Below, one piece after another: positions 1-10,300 of a DNA stretch of 64,000 nt. Every line of letters begins with the position of its first letter. Positions within the stretch are counted from its first letter, which is position 1. The translations under genes and the position numbers were made by a program. The DNA comes from JABDKJ01 sp964609215 (lineage in GTDB: Bacteria > Bacteroidota > Bacteroidia > Flavobacteriales_D > JABDKJ01): contig CAZSQZ010000014.1 in the NCBI GenBank assembly GCA_964609215.1, positions 23,301-87,300 of the forward strand, read 5' to 3'. The notes below the pieces were generated by a model, which was not told the origin of the DNA, searched no databases, and worked only from the letters and a program-made list of their open reading frames with translations.

Positions 1-1
1 C

Positions 2-286
2 AAGGCAGGCCGCAGAACTACGGCTACCCTTCTAGGAATGAAAGGAAGCAAAACACTCATCATCTTTATTGTTGCAATTGAAGTGGCACTCATGTATTTT
101 GTCTATCAAGAATTTATTTTTGGTTCCATTCTGGCTTGTGGTCTTCTCTGGTTAATGATTGATTTGTTCTTTGTATTTAAAACGGAGAACTACACCTATA
201 CTCAAATGAAACTATTTGCTATTCTATCCAACTTAGTTGCTTTGGCAAGTATGATTTATGTCTGGTATTCTGGGTGTTTGATTTAA
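2..286 (+). CDS. UbiA-family prenyltransferase, C-terminal part (cut by window edge)
   Basis: The reading frame is open to the left edge, so the ATG at 38 is probably internal. The first residues visible (KAGRRTTATLLG) match the conserved segment after the second Asp-rich motif of UbiA-type membrane prenyltransferases, where a 'GxxTtaxxLG' stretch leads into the last helices. Three hydrophobic helices follow, ending in a short polar tail. UbiA enzymes transfer polyprenyl chains to aromatic acceptors (menaquinone) or to prenylglyceryl phosphate; which one cannot be told from this fragment. A prenylglyceryl phosphate synthase at 35184 makes the lipid option worth testing. A short free-standing membrane protein starting at 38 is the alternative, but the homology upstream of that ATG argues against it. 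Confidence 0.6.
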   Translation, partial: KAGRRTTATLLGMKGSKTLIIFIVAIEVALMYFVYQEFIFGSILACGLLWLMIDLFFVFKTENYTYTQMKLFAILSNLVALASMIYVWYSGCLI

Positions 287-324
287 TCCCGTTAAACGCT
301 TATTTTAATCCCAAATTCACCAAA

Positions 325-678
325 ATGTCAAAAAGCTACGAGGAACTCTTGGACTACTCCAAAAAAATCATTGAAAGAGGTGATGGATATCGCGCCTTGA
401 AGTCCTATCTGGCTGCAAATTGCAATAACTTAAAATGGCGAGAGGAAATTCTTAGTGAAACAAAAAAGTTTGACAATCAAATGAATCAAAAAATGGGCTT
501 GTTAAGTCGCTTTGAAAATAGAAATAGAGAGAAATCATTAAAAGTTTATTTAAGCCTAATAGCCTTGTTTATTATCTTAATTTGGTTGCTAAGAGTTTTG
601 GAAACACCATCAGCAAAATTCATAGCAACTTCAATAATAATTGCTGGAGCATATTTGCTTTTTAAAAAGAAAAAATAA
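325..678 (+). CDS. small membrane protein, unknown function
   Basis: I do not recognise a family. From the ATG at 325 the product has 117 residues: a polar, Lys/Glu-rich N-terminal helical region of about 70 residues, then two predicted membrane helices (about 72-92 and 95-112) and a terminal KKKK. The frame could begin at 274, overlapping the previous gene by 13 bases, but the extra 17 residues look unlike a natural N-terminus, and 325 gives a compact product starting MSKSYEELL. It follows the prenyltransferase closely on the same strand. A membrane-anchored cytoplasmic protein is the most that can be inferred. Confidence 0.5.
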   Translation: MSKSYEELLDYSKKIIERGDGYRALKSYLAANCNNLKWREEILSETKKFDNQMNQKMGLLSRFENRNREKSLKVYLSLIALFIILIWLLRVLETPSAKFIATSIIIAGAYLLFKKKK

Positions 679-706
679 TAACCTCATAATCAATAACCTT
701 ATCAAG

Positions 707-1459
707 ATGAATAACTCGCACTTAATTAAAAGAATACTCGCATTTTCTATTCTGTTTCTTTCTTTCTCTTCCCATGCTCAAGTTGAAAATTTTGAAGGCC
801 ATTGGGTTTTTGACAAAATGGGAGAAGAAAAAGAATTAGATGAAATAGGGAAAATGATGCTCGATAGTATCTTTTCAAAAATGACAATTACCATAGTCGA
901 TAATAAAATAGAAACTTATTTCTTCGAAAAGACGGATCAGGGAACAATTAAACACAAAGAAGGTGACATCTATTCTGTAGAATCTATACATGGTGAAAAC
1001 TACACTATTTCACTTAGCAAGGTTGGAAAAAATAAAATAATCTACTCTATGTCACGTATGGTCGTTCAAATGAAAAAATCAAAGCTGGAAGCTAAAATAG
1101 AGCTTCAAAAAGGTCCACTGGATTTAGTTAAGGGTCTGGTCATTGATAAATCCATGTTATGTAAAAAATGGTTTCATAATGGAATGATTAAAGACGGTGT
1201 GGACAAGGGTATCATTTTAAAACACAACGAAAAAGAAAGAGTCAGTTATACCTTTGAAGAAAACGGGAATTTCACCAATAGAATGATTTTCGAGTCAACC
1301 ATCGAGGGAACTTGGAGTGCAGAGGATGATGGAAAAATACTCCTTATTACAACTGAAGATTTTGGAGATAAATTCAAGGTAATAAAACTCACCGATTCTG
1401 AATTACATTTGGTAAAAGGAACTACTGGGGACACTTTAAAATTTGTACTTGAATATTAA
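707..1459 (+). CDS. secreted lipocalin-like protein
   Basis: The start at 707 (MNNSHLIKR) puts a typical signal peptide at the N-terminus (basic, hydrophobic about 8-20, cut after SHA-Q); the longer frame from 641 would bury it. The mature protein seems to hold two related beta-rich segments, each opening with a tryptophan (about GHWVF and KKWFHNG), the second with EGTWSAEDDGK. This pattern resembles the lipocalin-like domains common in Bacteroidota. No catalytic residues are evident. It lies ten bases upstream of the SRPBCC gene and may be co-transcribed with it. Function unknown. Confidence 0.6.
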   Translation: MNNSHLIKRILAFSILFLSFSSHAQVENFEGHWVFDKMGEEKELDEIGKMMLDSIFSKMTITIVDNKIETYFFEKTDQGTIKHKEGDIYSVESIHGENYTISLSKVGKNKIIYSMSRMVVQMKKSKLEAKIELQKGPLDLVKGLVIDKSMLCKKWFHNGMIKDGVDKGIILKHNEKERVSYTFEENGNFTNRMIFESTIEGTWSAEDDGKILLITTEDFGDKFKVIKLTDSELHLVKGTTGDTLKFVLEY

Positions 1460-1468
1460 TTTTCTGAA

Positions 1469-1924
1469 ATGGAAAAAGTAGCCAAAACCCAAATGCTCAT
1501 TAGAAAACCCATAACCGAGGTTTTCAATGCATTCATAGATCCTGAAATAACATCTAAGTTTTGGTTTACTCTTGGTTCAGGAAAACTAGAAAAAGGTAAA
1601 AAACTCATCTGGAGGTGGGAAATGTATCAACTCAACGTACCTCTTATAGTTAAAGACATTGTAGAGAATGAAAAAATTCTAATAGAATGGGGAGAAGGTG
1701 ATATGATTTCAAAAGTAGAATGGAAATTTCAGGAGTTATCAAAAAATCGAACTTTCGTTGAAATTATCAATTCAGATTTCAAAGGAATGGAAGAAGAAAA
1801 AATTTCCAAAGTCATGGATTCAGTTGAAGGCTTCACTCTTGTATTAGCCGGAGTCAAAGCATGGCTGGAACATGGTGTACAACTAAATTTAATTGAAGAT
1901 AAATTCCCGAAAGAACTGATGTAA
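1469..1924 (+). CDS. SRPBCC / AHSA1-domain protein
   Basis: A 151-residue protein of the START-like (SRPBCC) fold, AHSA1 subgroup. The opening 'I.kPi.eVF.AfidPe..skfW' with FWFTLGSGKLEKG is typical, as is the long C-terminal amphipathic helix ending in a Trp (VKAWLEHG). Family members bind hydrophobic ligands or act as stress-related accessory proteins; no substrate can be assigned. No signal peptide is seen, so it is probably cytoplasmic. It follows the lipocalin-like gene and precedes the DUF4442 gene on the same strand with short gaps. Confidence 0.8.
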   Translation: MEKVAKTQMLIRKPITEVFNAFIDPEITSKFWFTLGSGKLEKGKKLIWRWEMYQLNVPLIVKDIVENEKILIEWGEGDMISKVEWKFQELSKNRTFVEIINSDFKGMEEEKISKVMDSVEGFTLVLAGVKAWLEHGVQLNLIEDKFPKELM

Positions 1925-1953
1925 ATTGTTCTTAGAATTTCTAAAATCTTTAA

Positions 1954-2487
1954 ATGTCATTCTATCAAAAAATAGCAGATACTGGATCAAAATTCATTTC
2001 CAAACCCAAGTTATTCAAATATGGTTTCAATCTTTCTCCCATGTATAGAAGATCAACAGCGCGAATAATTTCTGTTTCAGATGATTTGTTAAATGTTAGG
2101 ATAAAACTCCCTATCAATTACAAGAATAGAAACTATGTCAATTCCATTTTTGGTGGCAGTATGTTTTCTGCGGTTGACCCTATTCCAATGGTTCAATTGA
2201 TCAATATTTTGGGAAAAGATTTTGTGGTCTGGGACAAGGCTGCTGAGGTATTTTTTAAAAGACCCGCCAAAGAAGATTTATATGCAGATTTCTCCTTCGA
2301 TCAAAAGACCATTGAAGAGATAAAAGAAAGAGCTTTAAAGGAAAATGAGTTTGAAATGGTGAAAAACACAAAGCTCACTAATAAGGATGGCAGCACGGTT
2401 TTCTGCGAAGTGAACAAAACCATTTATATAGCGACAAAATCTTATTTTAAGGAAAAGAGAAAGCAAAAAAAGGCAGCTGGAAAATAA
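1954..2487 (+). CDS. DUF4442 hotdog-fold protein (thioesterase-like)
   Basis: A 177-residue protein with the layout of DUF4442 hotdog proteins: an N-terminal LSPMYRRSTARI segment, a central beta strand 'vriklpiNYKNRNYVNSIFGGSMF' region near residues 48-70, and a Lys-rich tail (KEKRKQKK). The N-x-x-FGG-S-F/M pattern is the hallmark of this subgroup, which is related to acyl-CoA thioesterases; catalysis has not been shown for most members. It converges directly with the TRIC gene: its stop at 2487 abuts the neighbour's stop at 2488. Confidence 0.75.
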   Translation: MSFYQKIADTGSKFISKPKLFKYGFNLSPMYRRSTARIISVSDDLLNVRIKLPINYKNRNYVNSIFGGSMFSAVDPIPMVQLINILGKDFVVWDKAAEVFFKRPAKEDLYADFSFDQKTIEEIKERALKENEFEMVKNTKLTNKDGSTVFCEVNKTIYIATKSYFKEKRKQKKAAGK

Positions 2488-3096
2488 CTAACTTCCTTTA
2501 CTAAAATTTAAAGACCAGCCATATTTAATAGAAAGTGCTCTTATAATGAATACCGTCAGAAAAGCTAGAGAGATATTCAAATTGCGAAATTCTGAAATTT
2601 CTGCAAGTAAAATATAGACTAACCCACCTGCAAAACAAGCGGTAGCGTAAATTTCCTTTCTAAAAATTAAGGGAATTTCATTGGTTAACACATCCCGAAT
2701 CACTCCACCGAAACAAGCAGAAATTACTCCCATAATCAGACAAATCTCAACATTTAGACCTTTTGAAATAGCTACCTCAATTCCTAAAACAGTAAATAAT
2801 GCAATTCCAATAGTATCAAACAAGAACATGCTTTTTTTGAATGCCAAAACCTTATTCTTAAACAGGTAGGCAATAACATATCCTAAAATAACCACTAAAA
2901 AATAATAGCGATCATTCAACCAACTCACAGGAAATTCTCCAATCAATAAATCCCTGAGTGTACCACCTCCTACTGCGGTAATAAAACCAATGACCAAAGT
3001 ACCCACCAAATCAAACTTTTTCTGCAACGCAGTTATTACTCCAGAAATGGCAAAGACACAAGTTCCAAATAAATCAAGCGCGTAAATCCAAGTCAT
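2488..3096 (-). CDS. TRIC-family cation channel (UPF0126, YicG-like)
   Basis: A 202-residue integral membrane protein with seven hydrophobic segments arranged as two related halves, each carrying a Gly-rich/RD motif (GGGTLRDLLIGE near residue 43 and GGVIRDVLTNE near residue 130). This duplicated motif defines the prokaryotic trimeric intracellular cation (TRIC) channel family. Characterised bacterial and archaeal members conduct monovalent cations, mainly potassium. It stands alone on the minus strand, facing the DUF1456 gene across 83 bases that must carry both promoters. Confidence 0.9.
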   Translation of the reverse strand: MTWIYALDLFGTCVFAISGVITALQKKFDLVGTLVIGFITAVGGGTLRDLLIGEFPVSWLNDRYYFLVVILGYVIAYLFKNKVLAFKKSMFLFDTIGIALFTVLGIEVAISKGLNVEICLIMGVISACFGGVIRDVLTNEIPLIFRKEIYATACFAGGLVYILLAEISEFRNLNISLAFLTVFIIRALSIKYGWSLNFSKGS

Positions 3097-3179
3097 TCGC
3101 TAATCTCATTTTGACATGCAAAATAATCTATTTCCCAGCAATTCTCTGCCATAAACATTCCTTTCTTATCTTCGCAATA

Positions 3180-3710
3180 ATGCAAAACAACGCGGTTCTT
3201 AAAAGCCTTCGATTCACTTTCCAATACAACGATACCAAGATGGTACAAATACTTAATCATGTTGGGTACCAATTGGAAAAAGAAGAAGTACGTGCCTGGT
3301 TAAGTCCATTGGAAGACAAAATACATAAGGAGATGAGTGATACAGAATTGGCACTTTTCTTAAATGCATTTATCATAGAAAAAAGAGGAAAGAAAGAAGG
3401 GCCGCAACCAGAACCTGAGAACAGCATTAACAATAATATCATCCTTAAAAAAATAAAGATAGCCTTGGCCCTGCGTTCTGAAGATATGCTGGAAATTTTT
3501 CGCCTTTCTAAAAAACCCATCAGTGCGCATGAGTTAGGAGATATGTTACGCAATCCCAAACAAAACAAATACAAGGCTTGCGGTGATCAGTACCTACGTA
3601 ATTTCATGACCGGACTTCAGATAAAATACAGGGATCATGAGGGTGTGAAAGACGAAATGAAGCATTCAGCTATTTTTAAGAAGTTGAAGATTAAGAGGGT
3701 GGATAAGTAA
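3180..3710 (+). CDS. DUF1456 family protein (YehS-like)
   Basis: From the ATG at 3180 (MQNNAVLKSLRFTFQ) the protein has 176 residues with two copies of the DUF1456 helical domain (about 2-68 and 84-150); each begins with the same N-x-h-L-K-x-h pattern (NAVLKSLRF, NIILKKIKI). This matches the two-domain YehS architecture. Function is unknown; the family is cytoplasmic. The frame extends to 3111, but the extra 23 residues are not conserved-looking and the domain would then start late, so 3180 is preferred. Confidence 0.85.
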   Translation: MQNNAVLKSLRFTFQYNDTKMVQILNHVGYQLEKEEVRAWLSPLEDKIHKEMSDTELALFLNAFIIEKRGKKEGPQPEPENSINNNIILKKIKIALALRSEDMLEIFRLSKKPISAHELGDMLRNPKQNKYKACGDQYLRNFMTGLQIKYRDHEGVKDEMKHSAIFKKLKIKRVDK

Positions 3711-3749
3711 TGTTTTATTAATTTAAGACCTCACTATTTAAAACAAAAC

Positions 3750-4172
3750 ATGAAAAAAATAATACTGCTTTTTACAATTATTTTGAGCACAAACTTTACA
3801 CAAGCGCAAAAAATAAAATTAAGCAAAGGAGATGTTCTCTCTGATGGAGAAAAAATAATGACTTATGAAAGAGAAGATTGGGGAACTCAGAAAATTCATC
3901 TCTTTGCTCTAGGCGATGGGGAAGAACAAATCTTAATGATTAAAAACCAAAATGAAACTCCCACCTATTACGATGATGATTATCTGCAAATAAAATTCCT
4001 GCCCTTTGGTAAAGAAGCAGAAATGAAATCTGTGAAAAGTTGGAAAGGCATTATTGCCTGGCTTCAAAAGCAAAATCTCTTTGACGAAAACGGAAAACTA
4101 ATCGAAGAAAAAGTGGATCTTTTTGTCAAAAATTATGATGAGAATATAACTAATCGCACCATTCGATACTAA
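3750..4172 (+). CDS. secreted protein, unknown function
   Basis: A 140-residue protein with a clear Sec signal peptide (MKKIILLFTIILSTNFTQAQ). The mature part is about 120 residues, rich in Lys and acidic residues, with an alternating pattern that suggests a small mixed fold. I do not recognise a family and see no lipobox or T9SS sorting domain, so a periplasmic location is likely. It sits alone between DUF1456 and the TPM lipoprotein, with about 90 bases after it that contain nothing recognisable. Confidence 0.55.
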   Translation: MKKIILLFTIILSTNFTQAQKIKLSKGDVLSDGEKIMTYEREDWGTQKIHLFALGDGEEQILMIKNQNETPTYYDDDYLQIKFLPFGKEAEMKSVKSWKGIIAWLQKQNLFDENGKLIEEKVDLFVKNYDENITNRTIRY

Positions 4173-4260
4173 AAAGTTCAGTTATCGATAAAAGGAATTC
4201 GCTGAGTTAAATGCGTGGCTTTTTCCTAGCTTTCTAATAAGAAATAGATGCTGTGAACAT

Positions 4261-4779
4261 GTGAAAGACAAAATGAAGCAATTTTTCAGAACTTATATCG
4301 CACTTGCTTTACTGTGTCTTGTCATTTCTTGCTCAGGACAAACATTTCCAGAAGCCAATGGATTTATAAATGACTATGAGCAGCTTTTTAGCCAATCAGA
4401 AATTATACTATTAGACTCAATTGTTAGAGACTACGAAAACAAAACTACTGCGCAAATTGCAGTAGTAACGTTAAACGAAAAGCATACCAATAGTGAGGAA
4501 TTTGACGATTATGTTTTGCAACTATTCAATCACTGGGGAGTGGGACAAAAAGATAAAAACAATGGCATTGTAATAGCTATTTCAGAGCAGTTTAGAAAGA
4601 TTAGAATTACAAATGGATTTGGAATTGAAGAGATACTTAGCGATGAGGAAACCAAAGTAATTGTTGACACTATTTTTATCCCTCATCTAAAAAAAGGAGC
4701 CTACTTCAAAAGCTGCGAAGAAGGAATTCTTGCAATAATTGAAAAACTGGAATTGAATACGAGGAAGGCTAAGAATTAA
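4261..4779 (+). CDS. TPM-domain lipoprotein
   Basis: A lipoprotein signal peptide with a lipobox (LLCLVISCSG) precedes a TPM domain (about 30-160), seen in 'pdangfINDYeqlFS', the beta strand TAQIAVVTL, the 'WGVGQKDKNNGIVIAIS' stretch and 'RITNGFGIEEILSD'. TPM domains occur in YgcG-like membrane proteins and in photosystem II repair factors; some hydrolyse phosphate esters. Here the domain is free-standing with no C-terminal membrane segment. The start is GTG at 4261 or, equally possible, ATG at 4273; both keep the signal peptide. Probably anchored in the envelope facing the periplasm. Confidence 0.8.
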   Translation: MKDKMKQFFRTYIALALLCLVISCSGQTFPEANGFINDYEQLFSQSEIILLDSIVRDYENKTTAQIAVVTLNEKHTNSEEFDDYVLQLFNHWGVGQKDKNNGIVIAISEQFRKIRITNGFGIEEILSDEETKVIVDTIFIPHLKKGAYFKSCEEGILAIIEKLELNTRKAKN

Positions 4780-4820
4780 TTTTTGTAAGAACCAATTTTC
4801 TAAATCAAGACTTTATTTTT

Positions 4821-5729
4821 TCACTCCTGCTTCATAAACTTACCTACAAAACTTTGCTTATGATTGGATTGAATATGAACGGTATAAAGCCCTGATGGAA
4901 TTTCAAGAATATCCAATTCGTATTGGTTGTCTGAATTTTTAAATGGAACCATTACTCTTCTTCCCAATTTATCATAAACCTGAATTTGGGCATTTTGAAG
5001 ATTTGGGATTTCGAAATAGACTTTCTCGCTTGATGGGTTGGGGTATAGCAAAATTGATTCTACCGAATTATCATTTTCTGTTATAGAAGAAATAGGATTG
5101 GGACTGAAACAATCGGGATTTTGTCTAAAATTAATATGACCAACTATACTGTCTTCATAGCAATTTATGGATTCATAGTTACTTCCTTCAATTGTAAAAT
5201 TCTCGCATTCGTAAAGGTTATCTGGAACAAAACCAAAGTCTCCAATGTATTTAATTATGGAACCTTGCATTTGAATAAGACTAGAAGATTCTCTTGTATA
5301 GAGCATTATTTCTAACTCTATATCAGATATGACTGTGGTAAAAACGCTATCAATGGTATAATGATAAGTGCAGGTATCGAGCTGGTTAGCCCATGTGTCT
5401 CCAGCTTCTGCCGTGAAGTCGAACCATATTTCGAATTGATTTAATACTTCGTTATAGAAATAGGCTGTGTCGTTTTGTTCGTAGGTGTAATAATGTGAGA
5501 TTGGATTTAAAGCTACTGGATCACTAATTCTTTCAATTTTTCGTACTTCCCTGCCTTGAATGATTGAATCGGAAGTGACTTGCCATTGCTCAAACTCGGG
5601 TGTTCCTGGTGGAAGTATAAAAACACTTACATCATAAATCCAGTTTGCTCCCATTGGTGCCCATTCTTGGGCATAGAGATTGGGAAAGAAATAGATTAGT
5701 GTTAACAAAAATAAAATATGCTTTTTCAT
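4821..5729 (-). CDS. T9SS-secreted protein with C-terminal sorting domain
   Basis: A 302-residue protein: signal peptide (to about AQEWAP), a beta-rich region of about 200 residues with several Cys (disulfides likely), and a C-terminal T9SS type A sorting domain (about 225-302) recognised by LLYPNPSSEKVYFE, 'vYDKLGRRV' and 'IPSGLYTVHIQS...KFMKQE'. The sorting domain directs passage through the type IX system. The body matches no family I know. It is the last of three minus-strand T9SS cargo genes, three bases downstream of the previous one, so probably one operon. Confidence 0.75.
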   Translation of the reverse strand: MKKHILFLLTLIYFFPNLYAQEWAPMGANWIYDVSVFILPPGTPEFEQWQVTSDSIIQGREVRKIERISDPVALNPISHYYTYEQNDTAYFYNEVLNQFEIWFDFTAEAGDTWANQLDTCTYHYTIDSVFTTVISDIELEIMLYTRESSSLIQMQGSIIKYIGDFGFVPDNLYECENFTIEGSNYESINCYEDSIVGHINFRQNPDCFSPNPISSITENDNSVESILLYPNPSSEKVYFEIPNLQNAQIQVYDKLGRRVMVPFKNSDNQYELDILEIPSGLYTVHIQSNHKQSFVGKFMKQE

Positions 5730-5732
5730 TTT

Positions 5733-7313
5733 TTATTCTTTCACAATTTTCACTGAATCTAACCAATCATTTTTGTTAAGCCAGTGCAGAGTATAAATTC
5801 CAGATGGTAGTTGTTTTAGTTGAATGGTAGATATGGGATTACTGCCTATTTTCTTTTTGTAAATTTCTCTGCCTAAAGCATCTAAAATAACTATTTGAGA
5901 ATTTTTTGTTGTGTTTAGGTAATTGATAGCTTGTAACGACCATTCTATGCTTAGTGCATCTTTAATTGGATTAGGAAAGATTTTTATGCTGTTTTGCAAT
6001 CCTGCATGAATAGTTCCTAAACCATCTATTAAGTGACAGCCGGGTTCTAAACAACCAAATTCATCTACCTTTAATGCTATGGCTGTTTGGATGCCATTGG
6101 GAAAGACTGTTGAGGGGTCGGAATAGTACTGACCTGAAGCCATAAATCCTCCGTCATTTGTTGGTATTGTATTGCGAAGGTGTGTGTATTGGACAATAGC
6201 ATCTTCATTATTGTTTTCATCATATAATGCATGAGTGCGTCTCCAAATTAATTCGCCATTTGGAGAGAGTTTAATCATTAGCCCGTCATAACCGTCTGTT
6301 CCTGAAAGAAGATAATTTCCGTCATTTAATTTTTGAACCTGAAACACTTCGTATTCGTATTGAGGAAAATCAATATTATGTGGTATTTCTTCGTATAAGG
6401 TGTATTGTTCGATTAAATTTCCATCAAAATCATATTTTTCGGCATGGATACTATTATCAAAATTAAAGTGCCACTCTCCATCTGTATCATAGTATTTGGG
6501 GTTGGAATAAAAAATTAATATTCCATCATTTTCCTCAATAATTCCTCCTGGATTAATCCAAAAATTCTCATGGTTTCCAATGGAAATTTTCCATTGTTGT
6601 TCGCCTACTTCATTGGTTTTTATAAGAACGGTTGAAAGTCTTTCATGAAATGTTGGAAAACCGACATCAAATTCTTCGGCCAAAACAAAAATATCGGAAG
6701 TAGCACTCTTAATAATTTGTTGTGGTAAGTTTGCACATGAAAAACCACATTGTGTAGAGTATAGCAGGGATGAATTTCCACTTAAGTCTATTTCGGCTAT
6801 TTGAAGTCTTGGTTGAAATGTTCCGTCCGTATAATGCCCTGCAACTACAATATTGTTCTGATTTGTTATATCTAAACAATAAAATTGATTGTAGGGGAAT
6901 GGATTGTAGGTAGTAATTAATTCAAACTCATCAGTTGAAACATTATATTTTACAAGGGTTCCGAAAGAATTATCTGCTCCTTCGTATTCCAATGTTCCAC
7001 AAATTAATAGTTCGTTTTCATTTAACCAATCTGCCATAGAAGCTGATAGACGGGTTGTAGTAGTGGTTGTAGAATCAATAAAAAATGTGCTGTTACCAAC
7101 TACATTTCCAGAATTATCTAAATGATTGTATAGGTATTGGTGTTGCCAACTTAATCCCACAACATCCAAACCTAAATAGGTGTATTGGTTTTGATTTTCA
7201 AAGCAATAATTATTAACCCAACCCTCTACAAAGGTAAAAAAACGATCTTGTGCAGTGATTAAACCACTGCACAAGATCATTACTATAAATATGGAAAATA
7301 TCTTTTTATTCAC
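5733..7313 (-). CDS. T9SS-secreted propeller-like protein
   Basis: A 526-residue protein with a signal peptide (cut after ITAQ) and a C-terminal T9SS sorting domain (KIFPNPIKDALSIEW near 448, ending DSVKIVKE). The body holds repeated strands such as 'LLICGTLEY', 'NIVVAGHY', 'IFVLAEEF', 'NYLLSGTDGYDGLMIKL' and 'GGFMASGQYY', the pattern of a beta-propeller of the kind found in Bacteroidota surface proteins. No catalytic motif is visible. Its start overlaps the end of the upstream protease gene by 8 bases, pointing to translational coupling. Confidence 0.75.
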   Translation of the reverse strand: MNKKIFSIFIVMILCSGLITAQDRFFTFVEGWVNNYCFENQNQYTYLGLDVVGLSWQHQYLYNHLDNSGNVVGNSTFFIDSTTTTTTRLSASMADWLNENELLICGTLEYEGADNSFGTLVKYNVSTDEFELITTYNPFPYNQFYCLDITNQNNIVVAGHYTDGTFQPRLQIAEIDLSGNSSLLYSTQCGFSCANLPQQIIKSATSDIFVLAEEFDVGFPTFHERLSTVLIKTNEVGEQQWKISIGNHENFWINPGGIIEENDGILIFYSNPKYYDTDGEWHFNFDNSIHAEKYDFDGNLIEQYTLYEEIPHNIDFPQYEYEVFQVQKLNDGNYLLSGTDGYDGLMIKLSPNGELIWRRTHALYDENNNEDAIVQYTHLRNTIPTNDGGFMASGQYYSDPSTVFPNGIQTAIALKVDEFGCLEPGCHLIDGLGTIHAGLQNSIKIFPNPIKDALSIEWSLQAINYLNTTKNSQIVILDALGREIYKKKIGSNPISTIQLKQLPSGIYTLHWLNKNDWLDSVKIVKE

Positions 7314-10300
7314 GTAATACTATTTTCTCTGTTTTATAGGTGTTTCCATCTAGTAATATACGAATTGTATAAGCTCCAGATGCAAAATTGTTATTGACTA
7401 TTATTTGATTCTCATCTCTAACCAATTCGCGTGCATATACAACTACTCCAATGTTGTTTATTACCTGAACTTCGGCAAGGGAATGATTTTTTTCGATTTT
7501 AAAATCTACTGTAAAATACTCCTTAGCAGGGTTTGGAAATACTGATAGTAAACCGTTTTCAGATATTTCATTTACCTGTAAGGAACGGGGAACTCCACCA
7601 TTGGGAAGATAAAGAGGCTCGTTTATTTCCCATTGACCGTTTAATTGAAGTAGTGAAATGGCCTTGTTTGCTGCTCGGTCATTGTATTGCGCATATACTT
7701 CCAATTCGGCAATATCTGCTGCGTCTATATTTGTCCAATTCTTTTCGTTTGAAGCCCAGTTTTGCATCAAGTTACGATAATCAATATAGCGTTCCAGTTT
7801 GTTGGATTCTTGAGTTGATAATCCAGCATAATTTTGCATAACATTTAATAAACTGGATGCTAAAACTTCTTCTTCGTAAGCATCATAAATTTCTACTAAC
7901 TTATAGTCGAAAGAAAGGTCTCCACTTCCCGAGAGAGCGTCTATGAATAGTATAATGGAATCTGGAGGTAGTGTATCTTGAATGAGTATTTGTACCAATT
8001 CATGTGTGGCTTTATCATAAGCTGCTTTGTGTTGGTCTTTTTGCATTTGAATAAACTCTGATGGAGCCATATTTTCTAAACCTAAAGCAATTTGGTCTCG
8101 CATATACTGTGGTAGTGGATTACTTCTATCATCCAGTTCTTCTTGCACATTTTCAGATTTTGCAGCTAAGGGATTGGCTACCAATATATCTCGAATCATA
8201 GCTTGGGTAAAGCCTGTTTCTTTTCGGCTTACTTCTACCAATACTTCTTCTGATAAGTAGCCTGATTCGTTCATCAACTGAACATATCTTAACCAAGCAT
8301 CATTGTTGTTAGTAAGGACTACATCTGTTGTTAATTGTTCTGTGTCTCCTCCATCTACTAATGCATTTAAAAGATTTTCTTTATCTGCCATGTCATTGAA
8401 GTTTGATTCCTGCGCAGATTTTTTCTGTCCTTTTTCTCCTTTAGGGATAGATGTTGGGCATTTATTAATTGCAGGATCCAAATTTATCATTCCATCCTCA
8501 TCTATAGGGCCGAATGTGATTACTGGTTCTTCATTTGGTTCATCTTCATCATATCTATATGCGTAGAACTCCGCTTCATTATCTAACGCAGTATTGCCTA
8601 AATAAATATCTTGATTGAATACATTATTTGCCCATAGTGCTGGATTTGAACTTGCAAATCCTTGATCTCTTGCAATACCTACTTGACCAATAGTATTTGC
8701 ATCTGTGGAGAATATATCAGCATCATCATGCAGGAAAGTATTGCATTTTACTCGAAGGCCAGAGCTTATTTGTCCTTGATCGAATTTATTTTGAGCAAAT
8801 GCTTCTACTCCCACATTTAGATGACGAAAATCGTTTCTATAGATTTCGGTATTGTCTCCATGTGCATTGTTTACGACTATACCAAAGGCATTTCCAGTTA
8901 AGACTTCGGTACTGTTTTCAATAGGATAAAACTCATTTTCTTCGATATGATAATTTCTATTGAGTGAAGCCATATATATCCCAACTGCTCCTTCAAGTGT
9001 TTCGGGATTCTGACCGATATAAGGGGTTACTTCAAAATCGTTTTTCCATATTTCTACATTTTCTGTTCCTCTTATATAAATACCTCTCATGTTTGAAATA
9101 AAATCATTGTCTTGAATAGTTGAGTTAAACAAATCATTTCCATGACCATAGAGATGTATTCCTTGATATAGGTTGGTAAATAAATTGGGTTCGATATCAG
9201 TTGGGTTGCATGGTTCTCCAATTGGAGGAGGATTGGTACAGTCTCCAGAAGCTTGTAAGGATGATTCTCCAGCAAAAATACCAATGCGCCTTTGAAATGG
9301 GTTTAAGGAGAGCCTTTCATCTTTAAAGGTACATCCCTTTATTTTAATGCCGTTACATTGCCATGTGCTTATACTAGGAAAATCATCATCTGAGTGAATA
9401 GAGAAATCATCATTGATGGTAAATTCAGTATTGGTAATAGTAGATACATCAGGTATTTGTGCATTACTGCTTGACACATTTTGGTAGGTCAAAAATTCTA
9501 TATCCCTTTTATTATTCACGAAATAAGAATCGGACACATCAATAATACCTCCTGTTGTTGACCAGCTAGGGGTACTTCCGTTTGCAGCCAAAACATAGTT
9601 GTGAATTGCAGTATTTGCTCCTGTTATAAGTGAGCCATTTTTAATTTCTACCACTCCCATTGTTGTATTGTTTAAGGAGCCTTGAAATGCGTTTGCATCT
9701 CCTTCTACATAAATTCCTCTCCAAGTGTGTTGCGGCCACCAATTAGAAATACTTCCTTCATCTACAACCAATCTTGCGCCTTGTTCTACTATAATTTCTG
9801 CGTCTTTTAACATTCGAAGGTTACAGGAAATAGTAAGCACGGCTGGTGCTTTTACTCGAATGTTTTGATAGCATTTATAATCCCAATCGATTTCAAAGTC
9901 ATCATCTATTACTAAGTAGTTTTCGGCTTCTATGTTGGTAGCATACCTTCTAACCGCAGTATTGGAAAGAGCCCAATGAGAATGCCTTAGATTTGCATTC
10001 GACAAATAGGTTCTGTCAACATTTCCTTCATTATTCATTACATGAGGGTTATTCAAGTCCTCATTATCAGGTTCTTGGGCTACAATATCAAAACAATCAT
10101 TACAATGCCTTAAATCAAAATTATGTCCTACTTCGTGGATGATGCCGAAACGAAAGTCTTCTATTCTATTGGCAATGCCCTCAACTTCCCAAGTTTGACC
10201 TGATTGTGCCTGTATCCAGAAATTCTTAACCCAGTAGAACTTTAATAGTGCTTCGTTAGTATTTATTCTTAGATTCTCATCAAAGTCACTAAAACTAGGG